Source of the DNA: Bacteroidota bacterium
GTDB lineage: Bacteria > Bacteroidota > Bacteroidia > Chitinophagales > Chitinophagaceae
Direction: 5' to 3'
DNA length: 13,690 bases
NCBI GenBank assembly: GCA_023392185.1
Contig: JAEVZP010000080.1
Location: forward strand, 1-13,690
The notes beneath the pieces were generated by a model. That model was given only the letters and a program-made list of their open reading frames with translations. It searched no databases and was not told the DNA's origin. The position numbers and the translations under genes were made by a program. Positions 7,448 to 13,666 of this stretch are shown here, one piece after another. How positions within the stretch are numbered: position 1 is the first letter of the stretch; the number at the start of each line of letters is the position of its first letter.

Positions 7448-8134
7448 TTGCACGATTCCAACCCACCAAGCCTTTCCCCGTTCAACCGTTGGTTTTTGTA
7501 CCCTTTTCTGCTTTGGGTCATCGTCGGCGGCATCCTGCTGGGCACCTACGACCGACGGCAGCTTTTCGAGACCGTCAACGGCCGCCATTCCGAAGGGCTC
7601 GATATTCTAATGAGCTTCCTGACACAGTTTGGCACCGGCCCTTTTATTCTCGGCGTGCTGCTGCTCCTGATGGCAGCGCCCAAGTTCCGGAACTGGTGGT
7701 TTGTCATCACGGCTGTGGTGTGCAATGCGGTTCCGGCCCTGGCCATTCAGATTCTGAAAGGCATCTTTAACGCGCCACGTCCATTTGAATATTTCAAGTC
7801 GGATTCTTCCTGGATTCATTTCTCGCAGGACTGGGGCGATCGGTTGCATCACCACAGTTTTCCTTCCGGGCACTCGGGCGGAGCTTTCAGCATCTTCTGC
7901 CTGTTGGCGCTGTTGCTGCCACGGCACTACCGCTGGATCGGCCTGCCCTTGTTTTTGTTTGCCCTGGTGGTGGGCTACAGCCGCCTGTATCTGGCTGCTC
8001 ACTTTTTCCTGGATGTGTATGTGGGATCCATCCTGGGCGTTTTGGTAACCACCCTGTGTTTTTGGGTGATGCAGCGCAATGTCCATCATTTCTATGGTCG
8101 CAACGAAGCCCGGATGTCGGTGCATGACAACTAA
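7448..8134 (+). CDS. PAP2-family membrane lipid phosphatase
   Basis: Integral membrane phosphatase of the PAP2 superfamily, which removes phosphate from lipid phosphates or pyrophosphates (undecaprenyl pyrophosphate, lipid A and phosphatidate are typical substrates). 228 residues. All three catalytic motifs are intact: K104-x6-R111-P112 (KGIFNAPRP), PSGH at 139-142, and SRLYLAAHFFLD with Ser178, Arg179, His185 and Asp189. About six membrane segments are visible. The start is inferred as TTG at 7448, because the permease stop TAA at 7430-7432 is in the same frame and no ATG follows until the protein would lose its first membrane segment. It starts 15 bases after the permease gene and ends 15 bases before the glycosyltransferase, so it is co-transcribed. 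That context favours a lipid-carrier or LPS substrate, but the substrate cannot be read from sequence. Confidence 0.92.
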   Translation: MHDSNPPSLSPFNRWFLYPFLLWVIVGGILLGTYDRRQLFETVNGRHSEGLDILMSFLTQFGTGPFILGVLLLLMAAPKFRNWWFVITAVVCNAVPALAIQILKGIFNAPRPFEYFKSDSSWIHFSQDWGDRLHHHSFPSGHSGGAFSIFCLLALLLPRHYRWIGLPLFLFALVVGYSRLYLAAHFFLDVYVGSILGVLVTTLCFWVMQRNVHHFYGRNEARMSVHDN

Positions 8135-8149
8135 AATCGATTCTTCATT

Positions 8150-9766
8150 ATGGCTGTTTACCAACGTTACGGAGGGATTGCCTTGCTGGGCGCGCTGCTG
8201 TTTCTGCCGGCCCTGGGCGCGGTGCACCTGTTTGACTGGGATGAAATCAATTTTGCGGAATGTGCCCGGGAGATGATCGTGAGCCACGATTACCTGCGGA
8301 TGCAGATCGACTATGTACCTTTCTGGGAAAAGCCGCCGCTGTTTATCTGGCTGCAGGTCTTGTCGATGAAGCTCTTTGGCGTTAATGAGTACGCCGCCCG
8401 TTTCCCGAATGCACTCGTCGGCATTGCGACGCTGCTGGCGCTCTACCATGTGGGCCGCAAGGTAGCCGGCGAGCGCCGCGCCCTGCTTTGGATTGGCTTC
8501 TATCTGGCTTCCTGGCTGCCACATTTTTATTTCAAAACCGGGATCATCGACCCGCTGTTCAACCTGCTGATTTTCGGTGCTATTTATCAGCTCTATCAGC
8601 TGCGCACCGCCGTGCAGTGGGTGCCACATGCCGTTTGGGGCGGGGTATTTCTGGGGCTTGCGGTGCTGACCAAAGGGCCGGTGGCGCTCATCGTTACGGG
8701 CCTGTGCTTTGCGGTGTATGTAATTGTCAACCGCAGTTTTACGGGCTTTGGTTTTGGCCGGCTCCTTGCCTTTGCGGGCGTTACGCTACTGGTGTCTGCT
8801 TCCTGGTTTGCGGTAGAAGTGGCCAACAACGGCTGGTGGTTTGTCAAAGAATTTATCGAGTATCAGGCCGGCCTGTTCTCCCAGAATATTGCCGACCACG
8901 AAGAACCCTGGTACTATCATCCGATCGTGTTGCTCATCGGCTGTTTTCCGGCTTCGCTGCTGATGATCCCGGTGCGCAGCCGGGCTGCGCACCGCCACGA
9001 AACCGCCGAAAAGGATTTTACCCGCTTTATGTGGATTCTGTTCTGGGTAGTGCTAATCTTATTTTCGATGGTGCGCACTAAAATTGTTCACTATTCCTCG
9101 CTGTGCTATTTCCCCATGACGTTTCTGGCCGCACGCGAGGTGGAAGCCTATCTCGAAGGACGTAAAAAGCTTCACCAGGGACTGCAGGCAGGGCTCTTGT
9201 TTCTCGGGTCTGTGTGGGCCATCATCCTCATAGCGTTGCCGCTTGTGGGCATCCATAAAGATGCTCTCATTCCGCTGATCGACGATCCCTTTGCGGTGGG
9301 CAACCTGAGCGCCAAGGTGCCGTGGAGCTACGCCGAAAGCCTCTGGGGCGTATTATATCTGGCCGGTATCTGGACAGCATTGCTCCTGCTGCGGCGAAAG
9401 CCTTCCAAAGGCATCCTGATTTTGTTTGCGGTGCAGGTAGTGGCCATTCAGGTAACCCTGCTGCATTTCACGCCCAAGATTGAAGCGTATTCGCAGCGTG
9501 CGGCTATTGAGTTCTTCCAAAGCAAAGCCAATGAAGACTGCTACGTGCAGGTCGTAGGCTACAAGAGCTACGCGCACCTGTTTTATACCCGGAAAATGCC
9601 CCCGCAAAACCCGGATTCCCGCAACGAGGAATGGCTGCGCACCGGCCCGGTGGATAAGCCCACGTATTTCGTAGCCAAGATTACCGAAAAAGAGGCCCTC
9701 CTGTCCGATCCGCTATTAGCATTTCTTGGGGAGAAAAATGGCTTTGTGTTTTTTCGGCGCAAGTAA
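8150..9766 (+). CDS. ArnT-like (GT83) membrane glycosyltransferase
   Basis: Polytopic inner-membrane GT-C glycosyltransferase of the ArnT/GT39-GT83 group. Such enzymes take a sugar from a polyprenyl-phosphate carrier and attach it to lipid A or another acceptor on the periplasmic face. 538 residues. The first periplasmic loop has the acidic motif DWDE at 29-32 followed by AECAREM, and then EKPPLFIWLQ at 60-69, both characteristic. About ten or more membrane segments follow (for example GVFLGLAVLTKGPVALIVTG), with a soluble C-terminal domain of about 100 residues (YVQVVGYKSYAHLFYTRK). ATG at 8150, 15 bases after the PAP2 stop; last gene of the permease-phosphatase-transferase operon. The donor and acceptor sugars are unknown; calling it ArnT in the strict aminoarabinose sense would go too far. 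It converges on rnhA. Confidence 0.9.
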   Translation: MAVYQRYGGIALLGALLFLPALGAVHLFDWDEINFAECAREMIVSHDYLRMQIDYVPFWEKPPLFIWLQVLSMKLFGVNEYAARFPNALVGIATLLALYHVGRKVAGERRALLWIGFYLASWLPHFYFKTGIIDPLFNLLIFGAIYQLYQLRTAVQWVPHAVWGGVFLGLAVLTKGPVALIVTGLCFAVYVIVNRSFTGFGFGRLLAFAGVTLLVSASWFAVEVANNGWWFVKEFIEYQAGLFSQNIADHEEPWYYHPIVLLIGCFPASLLMIPVRSRAAHRHETAEKDFTRFMWILFWVVLILFSMVRTKIVHYSSLCYFPMTFLAAREVEAYLEGRKKLHQGLQAGLLFLGSVWAIILIALPLVGIHKDALIPLIDDPFAVGNLSAKVPWSYAESLWGVLYLAGIWTALLLLRRKPSKGILILFAVQVVAIQVTLLHFTPKIEAYSQRAAIEFFQSKANEDCYVQVVGYKSYAHLFYTRKMPPQNPDSRNEEWLRTGPVDKPTYFVAKITEKEALLSDPLLAFLGEKNGFVFFRRK

Positions 9767-9787
9767 AAAAGTACAGACCTGAAGGGC

Positions 9788-9815
9788 ATTTTCCGGAAGC
9801 CATTTTCCGGAAAAT
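9788..9815. repeat. Paired TTTTCCGGAA repeats forming a hairpin between convergent genes
   Basis: CATTTTCCGGAA occurs twice, at 9787-9798 and 9801-9812. The second copy lies in the 14-base perfect palindrome 9802-9815. The outer halves ATTTTCCGG (9788-9796) and CCGGAAAAT (9807-9815) can form a 9-bp stem with a 10-base loop. No clear U-run follows on either strand. It fills the 80-base gap between the glycosyltransferase and rnhA and may end transcription from both. Confidence 0.6.
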
Positions 9816-9846
9816 AAAGGGATTTCCGAGACACTTCCGGACAGGC

Positions 9847-10317
9847 TCAGGCACCTGCCGCCACCGGCATGCCGGTGTCTTCGAGCCAGGGCCCGGTGTC
9901 GGCCGCAGTGGTGGCCAGCACATCGCAGCGGTTGTTGAGCGGATTGTCGGCGTGGCCTTTTACCCATACGAAGCGCACGCGGTGCTTTTGTTGTAGCCGG
10001 TAATAGCGCATCCACAGGTCCGGGTTTTTCTTGTCTTTAAAATTATTTTTGACCCAGCCAAACAGCCAGCCTTTCTGCACGGCATCTACCACATATTTGG
10101 AATCGCTGTAAATCACAATGTCCAGTCCGTCACGGGTGAGGGCTTCGAGACCAGCAATAACGGCCATCAGTTCCATGCGGTTGTTGGTGGTGTGCCGGTA
10201 GGCCGCGCTGAGCTCGCGGCGGCGGTCGCCCCAAAGCAGAATGGTGCCAAAGCCACCGCGCCCCGGATTGCCCCGTGCAGCTCCGTCGGTATACATCAAA
10301 AGCGGCTGATTGTTCAT
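9847..10317 (-). CDS. rnhA: Ribonuclease HI
   Basis: Cleaves the RNA strand of RNA-DNA hybrids during replication and R-loop removal in the cytoplasm. 156 residues, usual length for bacterial type 1 enzymes. The active-site carboxylates are present: Asp11 in YTDGAARGNPG, Glu49 in NRMELMAVI, Asp72 in YSDSKYV and Asp132 in NNRCDVLA. His122 in VKGHADNPLNNR is the flexible-loop histidine. The Trp/Lys-rich handle region (QKGWLFGWVKNNFKDKK) is also present. The C-terminal tail after residue 138 is short and unconserved. The start is the ATG at 10317; a promoter element lies 8 bases upstream. It is divergent from mqnA with a 61-base gap. Confidence 0.96.
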   Translation of the reverse strand: MNNQPLLMYTDGAARGNPGRGGFGTILLWGDRRRELSAAYRHTTNNRMELMAVIAGLEALTRDGLDIVIYSDSKYVVDAVQKGWLFGWVKNNFKDKKNPDLWMRYYRLQQKHRVRFVWVKGHADNPLNNRCDVLATTAADTGPWLEDTGMPVAAGA

Positions 10318-10325
10318 AGCGGCCG

Positions 10326-10333
10326 CAAAGCTA
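10326..10333 (-). promoter_or_regulatory. rnhA -7 promoter element
   Basis: The minus strand reads TAGCTTTG, a full TAnnTTTG match, with only 8 bases to the rnhA ATG. No good -33 match is visible. The predicted transcript would begin within a few bases of the start codon. Confidence 0.55.
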
Positions 10334-10350
10334 AAAGCCCCGCCGCCATT

Positions 10351-10358
10351 TATCTTTG
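10351..10358 (+). promoter_or_regulatory. mqnA -7 promoter element
   Basis: TATCTTTG is a full TAnnTTTG match, 20 bases before the TTG start of mqnA. It is a near mirror image of the rnhA element (7 of 8 bases), with 17 bases between them. An AG-rich stretch (AAGAAGAAAAG) lies just before the start and may serve for ribosome binding. Confidence 0.6.
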
Positions 10359-10378
10359 CAGCTGCAAGAAGAAAAGCT

Positions 10379-11113
10379 TTGAAAGAAAAAATCCGGGTCG
10401 CCGCTGTTAACTATCTCAATGCCAAACCCCTGCTGTGGGGTCTGGAACATCATCCGATTTCCGGAAAAATTGACTGGCTGACCGATTATCCGGCGCGCGT
10501 AGCCGATGATCTGCGCGAAGGCCGGGCCGATATTGCCCTGATGCCGGTGGCGGCCATGCCCACCATTCCGGGTTCTTATGTGGTAGGCAACTACGGCATT
10601 GCTGCGCACGACAAGGTCGTGTCGGTAGCGCTGTTCAGCGAAGTGCCCCTCTCCGAAATTAAAGCCGTTTATCTGGATTATCAGAGCCGCACCTCCGTTC
10701 GCCTCGCCCAGCTGCTGCTGGAGCACTACTGGAAGCAGGAGGTCGCGTTTCTGCCGGCGCCGGAGGATTATATTTCCCGCATCGGCGGCACGACAGCCGG
10801 CGTTATTATTGGCGATCGTGCATTGGCCCGCTTAGAGCAATTTCCTTATCACTACGACCTTTCCAAAGCCTGGGATGCCTGGCAGGGACTGCCTTTCGTC
10901 TTTGCCGCCTGGATTGCCCGCGAACCACTGCCGGCAGATTTCGTTCGGGAGTTTGACGAAGCCCAGCAGCAGGGCCTTCAAAACCTGGAAACGGTGATCG
11001 CCGGAAATCCCTTTGAGGCCTACGATCTGCATACCTACTACACAGAGAATATTGTGTATGACATAGGCGAAGCCGAGCGCAAAGGGCTGGAAAAGTTCCT
11101 CAGTTACCTCTAG
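10379..11113 (+). CDS. mqnA: Chorismate dehydratase MqnA (futalosine pathway)
   Basis: First step of the futalosine route to menaquinone: dehydrates chorismate to 3-[(1-carboxyvinyl)oxy]benzoate in the cytoplasm. 244 residues from a TTG start. The periplasmic-binding-protein-like fold signature is at the N-terminus (IRVAAVNYLNAKPLLWGLEH). It is followed by the Asp/Ala-rich segment LREGRADIALMPVAAMP, the hinge SRTSVRLAQLLLEHYW, GTTAGVIIGDRAL, and the DLSKAWDAWQGLPFVFAAWIARE stretch typical of MqnA. The TTG at 10379 is chosen because it gives the usual short MKEKIRV start and follows the -7 element and an AG-rich stretch; the frame runs back to 10310 but would then overlap rnhA and the promoters. 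The gene implies menaquinone as respiratory quinone. It is convergent with the YbjQ gene. Confidence 0.93.
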   Translation: MKEKIRVAAVNYLNAKPLLWGLEHHPISGKIDWLTDYPARVADDLREGRADIALMPVAAMPTIPGSYVVGNYGIAAHDKVVSVALFSEVPLSEIKAVYLDYQSRTSVRLAQLLLEHYWKQEVAFLPAPEDYISRIGGTTAGVIIGDRALARLEQFPYHYDLSKAWDAWQGLPFVFAAWIAREPLPADFVREFDEAQQQGLQNLETVIAGNPFEAYDLHTYYTENIVYDIGEAERKGLEKFLSYL

Positions 11114-11129
11114 GCAAAACATTTGCTTC

Positions 11130-11154
11130 CCGGAAAAAAAGGTTGTTTTTCCGG
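11130..11154. repeat. CCGGAAAAA / TTTTTCCGG hairpin after mqnA
   Basis: CCGGAAAAA (11130-11138) and TTTTTCCGG (11146-11154) pair over 9 bp with a 7-base loop. The right side overlaps a TTTCCGGAAA palindrome (11148-11157). It lies 16 bases after the mqnA stop in the convergent gap. No U-run follows, so classical termination is uncertain. Confidence 0.5.
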
Positions 11155-11178
11155 AAATAAACACGCGCTACCAGCGTG
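11155..11178 (-). terminator. Weak terminator candidate for the YbjQ gene
   Basis: On the minus strand a 5-bp stem CACGC / GCGTG with a 7-base loop (11178-11162) is followed by TTTATTT. It lies 20 bases after the stop. The stem is short. Confidence 0.3.
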
Positions 11179-11198
11179 GGAGCGGAGCCGGACGGCTT

Positions 11199-11516
11199 CT
11201 AAACCAACACAGCCGTTCCGGAAACACTTACCATCAGCATTGAGCCGTTGGAGCCTACCACTTCATAATCCACATCAATCCCGACAACGGCATTGGCACC
11301 GAGGGCTTCGGCCCGGCTGCGCAGCTCAGACAGTGCCGATTCGCGCGCCTCGGCCAGTACCCGCTCATAGGTGTTGGAGCGCCCGCCGACCACGTCCCGG
11401 ATGGCGGCCATAAAATCTTTAAAAATATTGGCGCCGATAATGGTTTCGCCAAATACAACACCTTTGTATTCATAGGCCGGACGGCCTTCGATGGTGGGAG
11501 TGGTAGATAAAATCAT
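11199..11516 (-). CDS. YbjQ / UPF0145 family protein
   Basis: Small cytoplasmic protein of 105 residues, the usual size of the YbjQ (UPF0145, putative heavy-metal-binding) family. These form pentameric rings; their role is not settled. Family features seen: the N-terminal STTPTIEGRPAYEYKGVVFG, then GETIIGANIFKDFMAAIRDVVGGRSNTYE, a long helix (LAEARESALSELRSRAEALGANAVVGI) and the final strands DVDYEVVG and MLMVSVSGTAVLV. No cysteines or clear metal cluster are visible, so metal binding should not be assumed. ATG at 11516, with a promoter immediately upstream. It is convergent with mqnA and lies 81 bases after the PIG-L gene, which runs the same way, but its own promoter suggests a separate unit. 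Confidence 0.93.
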   Translation of the reverse strand: MILSTTPTIEGRPAYEYKGVVFGETIIGANIFKDFMAAIRDVVGGRSNTYERVLAEARESALSELRSRAEALGANAVVGIDVDYEVVGSNGSMLMVSVSGTAVLV

Positions 11517-11521
11517 GGTTC

Positions 11522-11552
11522 CAAATTAAGACCTTCCAAAGTCTCTTTCAAA
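11522..11552 (-). promoter_or_regulatory. YbjQ gene promoter
   Basis: On the minus strand TTTG (11552-11549) is followed after 19 bases by TTAATTTG (11529-11522), one mismatch from TAnnTTTG. The ATG is only 5 bases downstream, so the transcript would be essentially leaderless. Confidence 0.5.
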
Positions 11553-11597
11553 AAATGCAGCTTTAATCGCTTCCCGGGCTGACTCTGGCGAGGTCGG

Positions 11598-12434
11598 CTA
11601 AGCGGATTGGTCTGCCTCCTTTGCGGGGTCTTTTTGGGGAAAAACCACCGCACCCCGCAGGGTCCAGTTGACATAGGTTTCCGGCGCTTCGCGCAGGGTG
11701 CTGTATCCGGTTAAGTCGAACACTGTTTTTTCGTAGGCGGCAAACATGCCGGTTTTCCAAAATGAAGCTTCCGGGCAGAGCGGCTCCGGCGTGCCTTTGC
11801 CGTTGTAACCGCCATAGCAGATGTGGCTACAGCCCACAAGGGATTGCAGTGCTGTGCCGGTGGCCCGGTGGTCGGGGTGATCACCGGGGTTATGGCGCTC
11901 ATCGGGCAACAGATAATGGAGTTCAATCAGCCCAATACCATCGCCTCTTTGCATCGAAACGAGTGCGTCAAGGGTATTGCAAAAGTCTTCCCAGCACTCA
12001 TAATGCGCAGCACCGTCCAGTGAGGCAAGCGACGCAACCTCTTTTCGTTGCAGCTTTGAAATGCTCCGGAAGCCGTTGGACCCAAAGCCGTTGCCATCCA
12101 GACCGCCGTCGGGCAGGCGCAGAAAATAAAACCGGCAGTTTCCGATCTGCGCGTGTGCTATCGCTTTGCTGTTGACGTGCCGATGGGTTGTTGGAGTTTC
12201 CGCCAAATCGCCGCCTGCCGCAAGGCAAAAGCGTACCGAGCTTTTCAGCCCTTCTTCACGAGCCTGCCAAAAAGTTTTTTCCATGCCGCCATCCCCGGCG
12301 GTGGTCACTACTACTGCAACTTCGGTATCCGGCGCGGTGAGGTCCTGCCAGAAGGCCGGCTGCATAAACAGCTGTACATCATCGGCATGCGCCATAGCGT
12401 AGAAGCAAATCCGATTCGGTAGAGGCGTGGCCAT
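11598..12434 (-). CDS. PIG-L family deacetylase
   Basis: Zinc-dependent de-N-acetylase of the PIG-L (LmbE) family, which removes an acetyl group from N-acetylated sugars such as GlcNAc conjugates. 278 residues from the ATG at 12434. The N-terminal metal motif is AHADDVQLF (His16, Asp18, Asp19) and the C-terminal one is DHPDHRATG, where His189 supplies the third ligand. The usual P-D-D-x-E form is altered: Ala replaces Pro and Gln21 stands where many members have Glu. Other family features are VVVTTAGDGGMEKTFWQAREEG and the FYFLRLPDGGLDG strand-loop. The frame is open further upstream into the glycosyltransferase gene, but that extension is out of frame with it and not protein-like. It starts 29 bases after the GT4 stop, across a poly-T tract, and is probably co-transcribed. 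The substrate is unknown. Confidence 0.85.
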   Translation of the reverse strand: MATPLPNRICFYAMAHADDVQLFMQPAFWQDLTAPDTEVAVVVTTAGDGGMEKTFWQAREEGLKSSVRFCLAAGGDLAETPTTHRHVNSKAIAHAQIGNCRFYFLRLPDGGLDGNGFGSNGFRSISKLQRKEVASLASLDGAAHYECWEDFCNTLDALVSMQRGDGIGLIELHYLLPDERHNPGDHPDHRATGTALQSLVGCSHICYGGYNGKGTPEPLCPEASFWKTGMFAAYEKTVFDLTGYSTLREAPETYVNWTLRGAVVFPQKDPAKEADQSA

Positions 12435-12437
12435 CTC

Positions 12438-12454
12438 AAAAAAAAAGAAAAAAA
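12438..12454 (-). repeat. Poly-T tract before the PIG-L start (T7-C-T9)
   Basis: On the minus strand seven Ts, one C and nine Ts run up to GAG-ATG of the PIG-L gene. It fills most of the 29 bases after the GT4 stop. No stable hairpin precedes it, so it is a poor terminator. It lies outside both coding regions. Confidence 0.7.
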
Positions 12455-12463
12455 CGCGTGCTG

Positions 12464-13645
12464 CTAGGTTACTGTTGCAGGCTGCATCAGGGGGTCGCTC
12501 TGAAATCTTGTTTCTGGCGCCGCATTGCCCGGACTGCTCCCCGCTGCACGTTGCAGCACGGCCGCCGTCCGGGCAACCGTATCGCGCAGATCGAAGTGTT
12601 GTTCCACCCGCTTGCGGCCCGCAGTGCCCATCTCCCGGAGCCGGACTTTGTTTTGCAGCATGCAGCCGATAAGCCCCGCCAGCCCATGCCAGTCTTCGGG
12701 AGCTGCCAGTACGCCGGTAGCGCCACTTTCCACCAGTTCCGGAATACCGCCCACCGCCAGCGCTCCAACCGGACAACTCGAAGCCATGGCCTCGAGCACT
12801 ACCAGCGAAGTGCCGTCGCTACGGGTCGTTTGCACCAGCACATCTAGCGCCGGATAGACGGCTGTAGTATTGGTAACCCAGCCGGCAAAATGAAGCTTTT
12901 CGCACAGGCCCATCTGTTTGCATTGTTCCAGCAGAGCGGCATGCAGGCTCCCCATGCCCACCATAACGAAGTGCGCTTCGGGAAACTGCCGGTGCAGCCG
13001 GTCGGCAATGGGCAGAAACAGATCCGCACCTTTTTCATGCTCCAGCCGGCCTACAAAACCAATGAGCGGCACGTCGGCCGGAATGCCCATTAATTCCCGG
13101 AAAGCGGTGCTGTTTTTTCCGGAAGCATAGCGGCTGGTATCTACGCCATTGGGAATGTAGGTCAGTCGGTCGGGCGCGGCGCCGAGTGCCAGCGCCTGCG
13201 CATAGGCCTGCTGGCAGTTGGTGATCATCGAAGAGCCGGTCTGCCGGGCCACGCTCCACTCAAAAGCGGTGACTTCCATGCCGTGTACCTGTGCCACTAC
13301 CGGTTTGTGGGTGAGGTTTCCGGCGAGGCCGGCCAGGAGGTGTGCTTTGGGCATGTGGGCGTGCAGCACGTCGATCTGATGATGCCGGATGATTTCGGCG
13401 GTCATCTGGATGGAACGCCACAAAGGGTCGTCGGCTACAGGCGTTACGTAAACGGCTTCTACACCAATGGCGCGCAGGTCGGTGGTAAAAGGGCTTTCGT
13501 AGGGGCAGATACAGGCGAGCCGGAACTGATCGGGCGGCAGACGGGCGATAAAGTTGCGGATGTAGGTTTCCATTCCACCCTGACTGGCATTGCCAATCAC
13601 CTGCAGGATGCGCAGCGGTTGCGGCGCGGGTTGGGTTGCTTTCAT
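12464..13645 (-). CDS. GT4-family glycosyltransferase
   Basis: Cytoplasmic GT-B-fold glycosyltransferase (glycosyltransferase group 1, CAZy GT4-like), transferring a sugar from a nucleotide donor. 393 residues. The N-terminal acceptor domain begins RILQVIGNASQGGMETYIRN (the GG-x-E loop) and includes DVLHAHMPKAHLLAG and the HGME motif at 121-124. The hinge region has YIPNGVDTSRY. The C-terminal donor domain has FVGRLEHEKGADLF, with Arg200 and Lys205 expected to bind the donor phosphates, and SDGTSLVVLEAMA, an E-x7-E type motif in which the first Glu is replaced by Asp277 (second is Glu285). The last 30 residues are Ala/Pro/Gln-rich and probably disordered. ATG at 13645, 21 bases after the preceding stop, followed by the PIG-L gene; likely the same operon. 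Acceptor and donor are unknown. It does not show the N-terminal sequence expected of BshA. Confidence 0.93.
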   Translation of the reverse strand: MKATQPAPQPLRILQVIGNASQGGMETYIRNFIARLPPDQFRLACICPYESPFTTDLRAIGVEAVYVTPVADDPLWRSIQMTAEIIRHHQIDVLHAHMPKAHLLAGLAGNLTHKPVVAQVHGMEVTAFEWSVARQTGSSMITNCQQAYAQALALGAAPDRLTYIPNGVDTSRYASGKNSTAFRELMGIPADVPLIGFVGRLEHEKGADLFLPIADRLHRQFPEAHFVMVGMGSLHAALLEQCKQMGLCEKLHFAGWVTNTTAVYPALDVLVQTTRSDGTSLVVLEAMASSCPVGALAVGGIPELVESGATGVLAAPEDWHGLAGLIGCMLQNKVRLREMGTAGRKRVEQHFDLRDTVARTAAVLQRAAGSSPGNAAPETRFQSDPLMQPATVT

Positions 13646-13666
13646 GGGGTTCCGCAGTCCGGCCGT

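Larger units (their letters stand above)
751..13124. repeat. Dispersed palindrome family TTCCGGAA, 13 copies
   Basis: Exact copies begin at 751, 1041, 1809, 4056, 6884, 7685, 9791, 9805, 10459, 11149, 11216, 12737 and 13117. Many extend with flanking A/T to TTTCCGGAAA or longer; the longest is the 14-base palindrome at 9802-9815. Nine lie in genes and four between genes. In the genes they are read in three phases: TTC-CGG-AA (Phe-Arg), T-TCC-GGA-A (Ser-Gly) and TT-CCG-GAA (Pro-Glu). Confidence 0.85.

Noticed and set aside
7607..8629. Open frame of 340 codons on the - strand across PAP2 and the GT83-like gene
   Set aside because: It spans two well-supported genes in antisense and is His/Gln-rich; this is an effect of GC-rich codon usage.
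8150..9766. Strict ArnT (aminoarabinose transferase) assignment
   Set aside because: The fold and motifs fit the wider GT83/GT39 group, but no aminoarabinose pathway gene is nearby, so the donor is unknown.
10310..10378. Longer mqnA start at TTG 10310
   Set aside because: It would overlap the rnhA start and contain both promoter elements; the added residues are low in complexity and not family-like.
12435..12776. N-terminal extension of the PIG-L frame by 114 codons
   Set aside because: It overlaps the 3' end of the GT4 gene in another frame, crosses the poly-T tract as a run of Phe, and the family normally starts near the AHADD motif.
11598..13645. Bacillithiol biosynthesis genes bshA/bshB
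   Set aside because: The GT4 N-terminus (VIGNASQGGMETY) and the deacetylase motif (AHADDVQ) do not match what I know of BshA and BshB.
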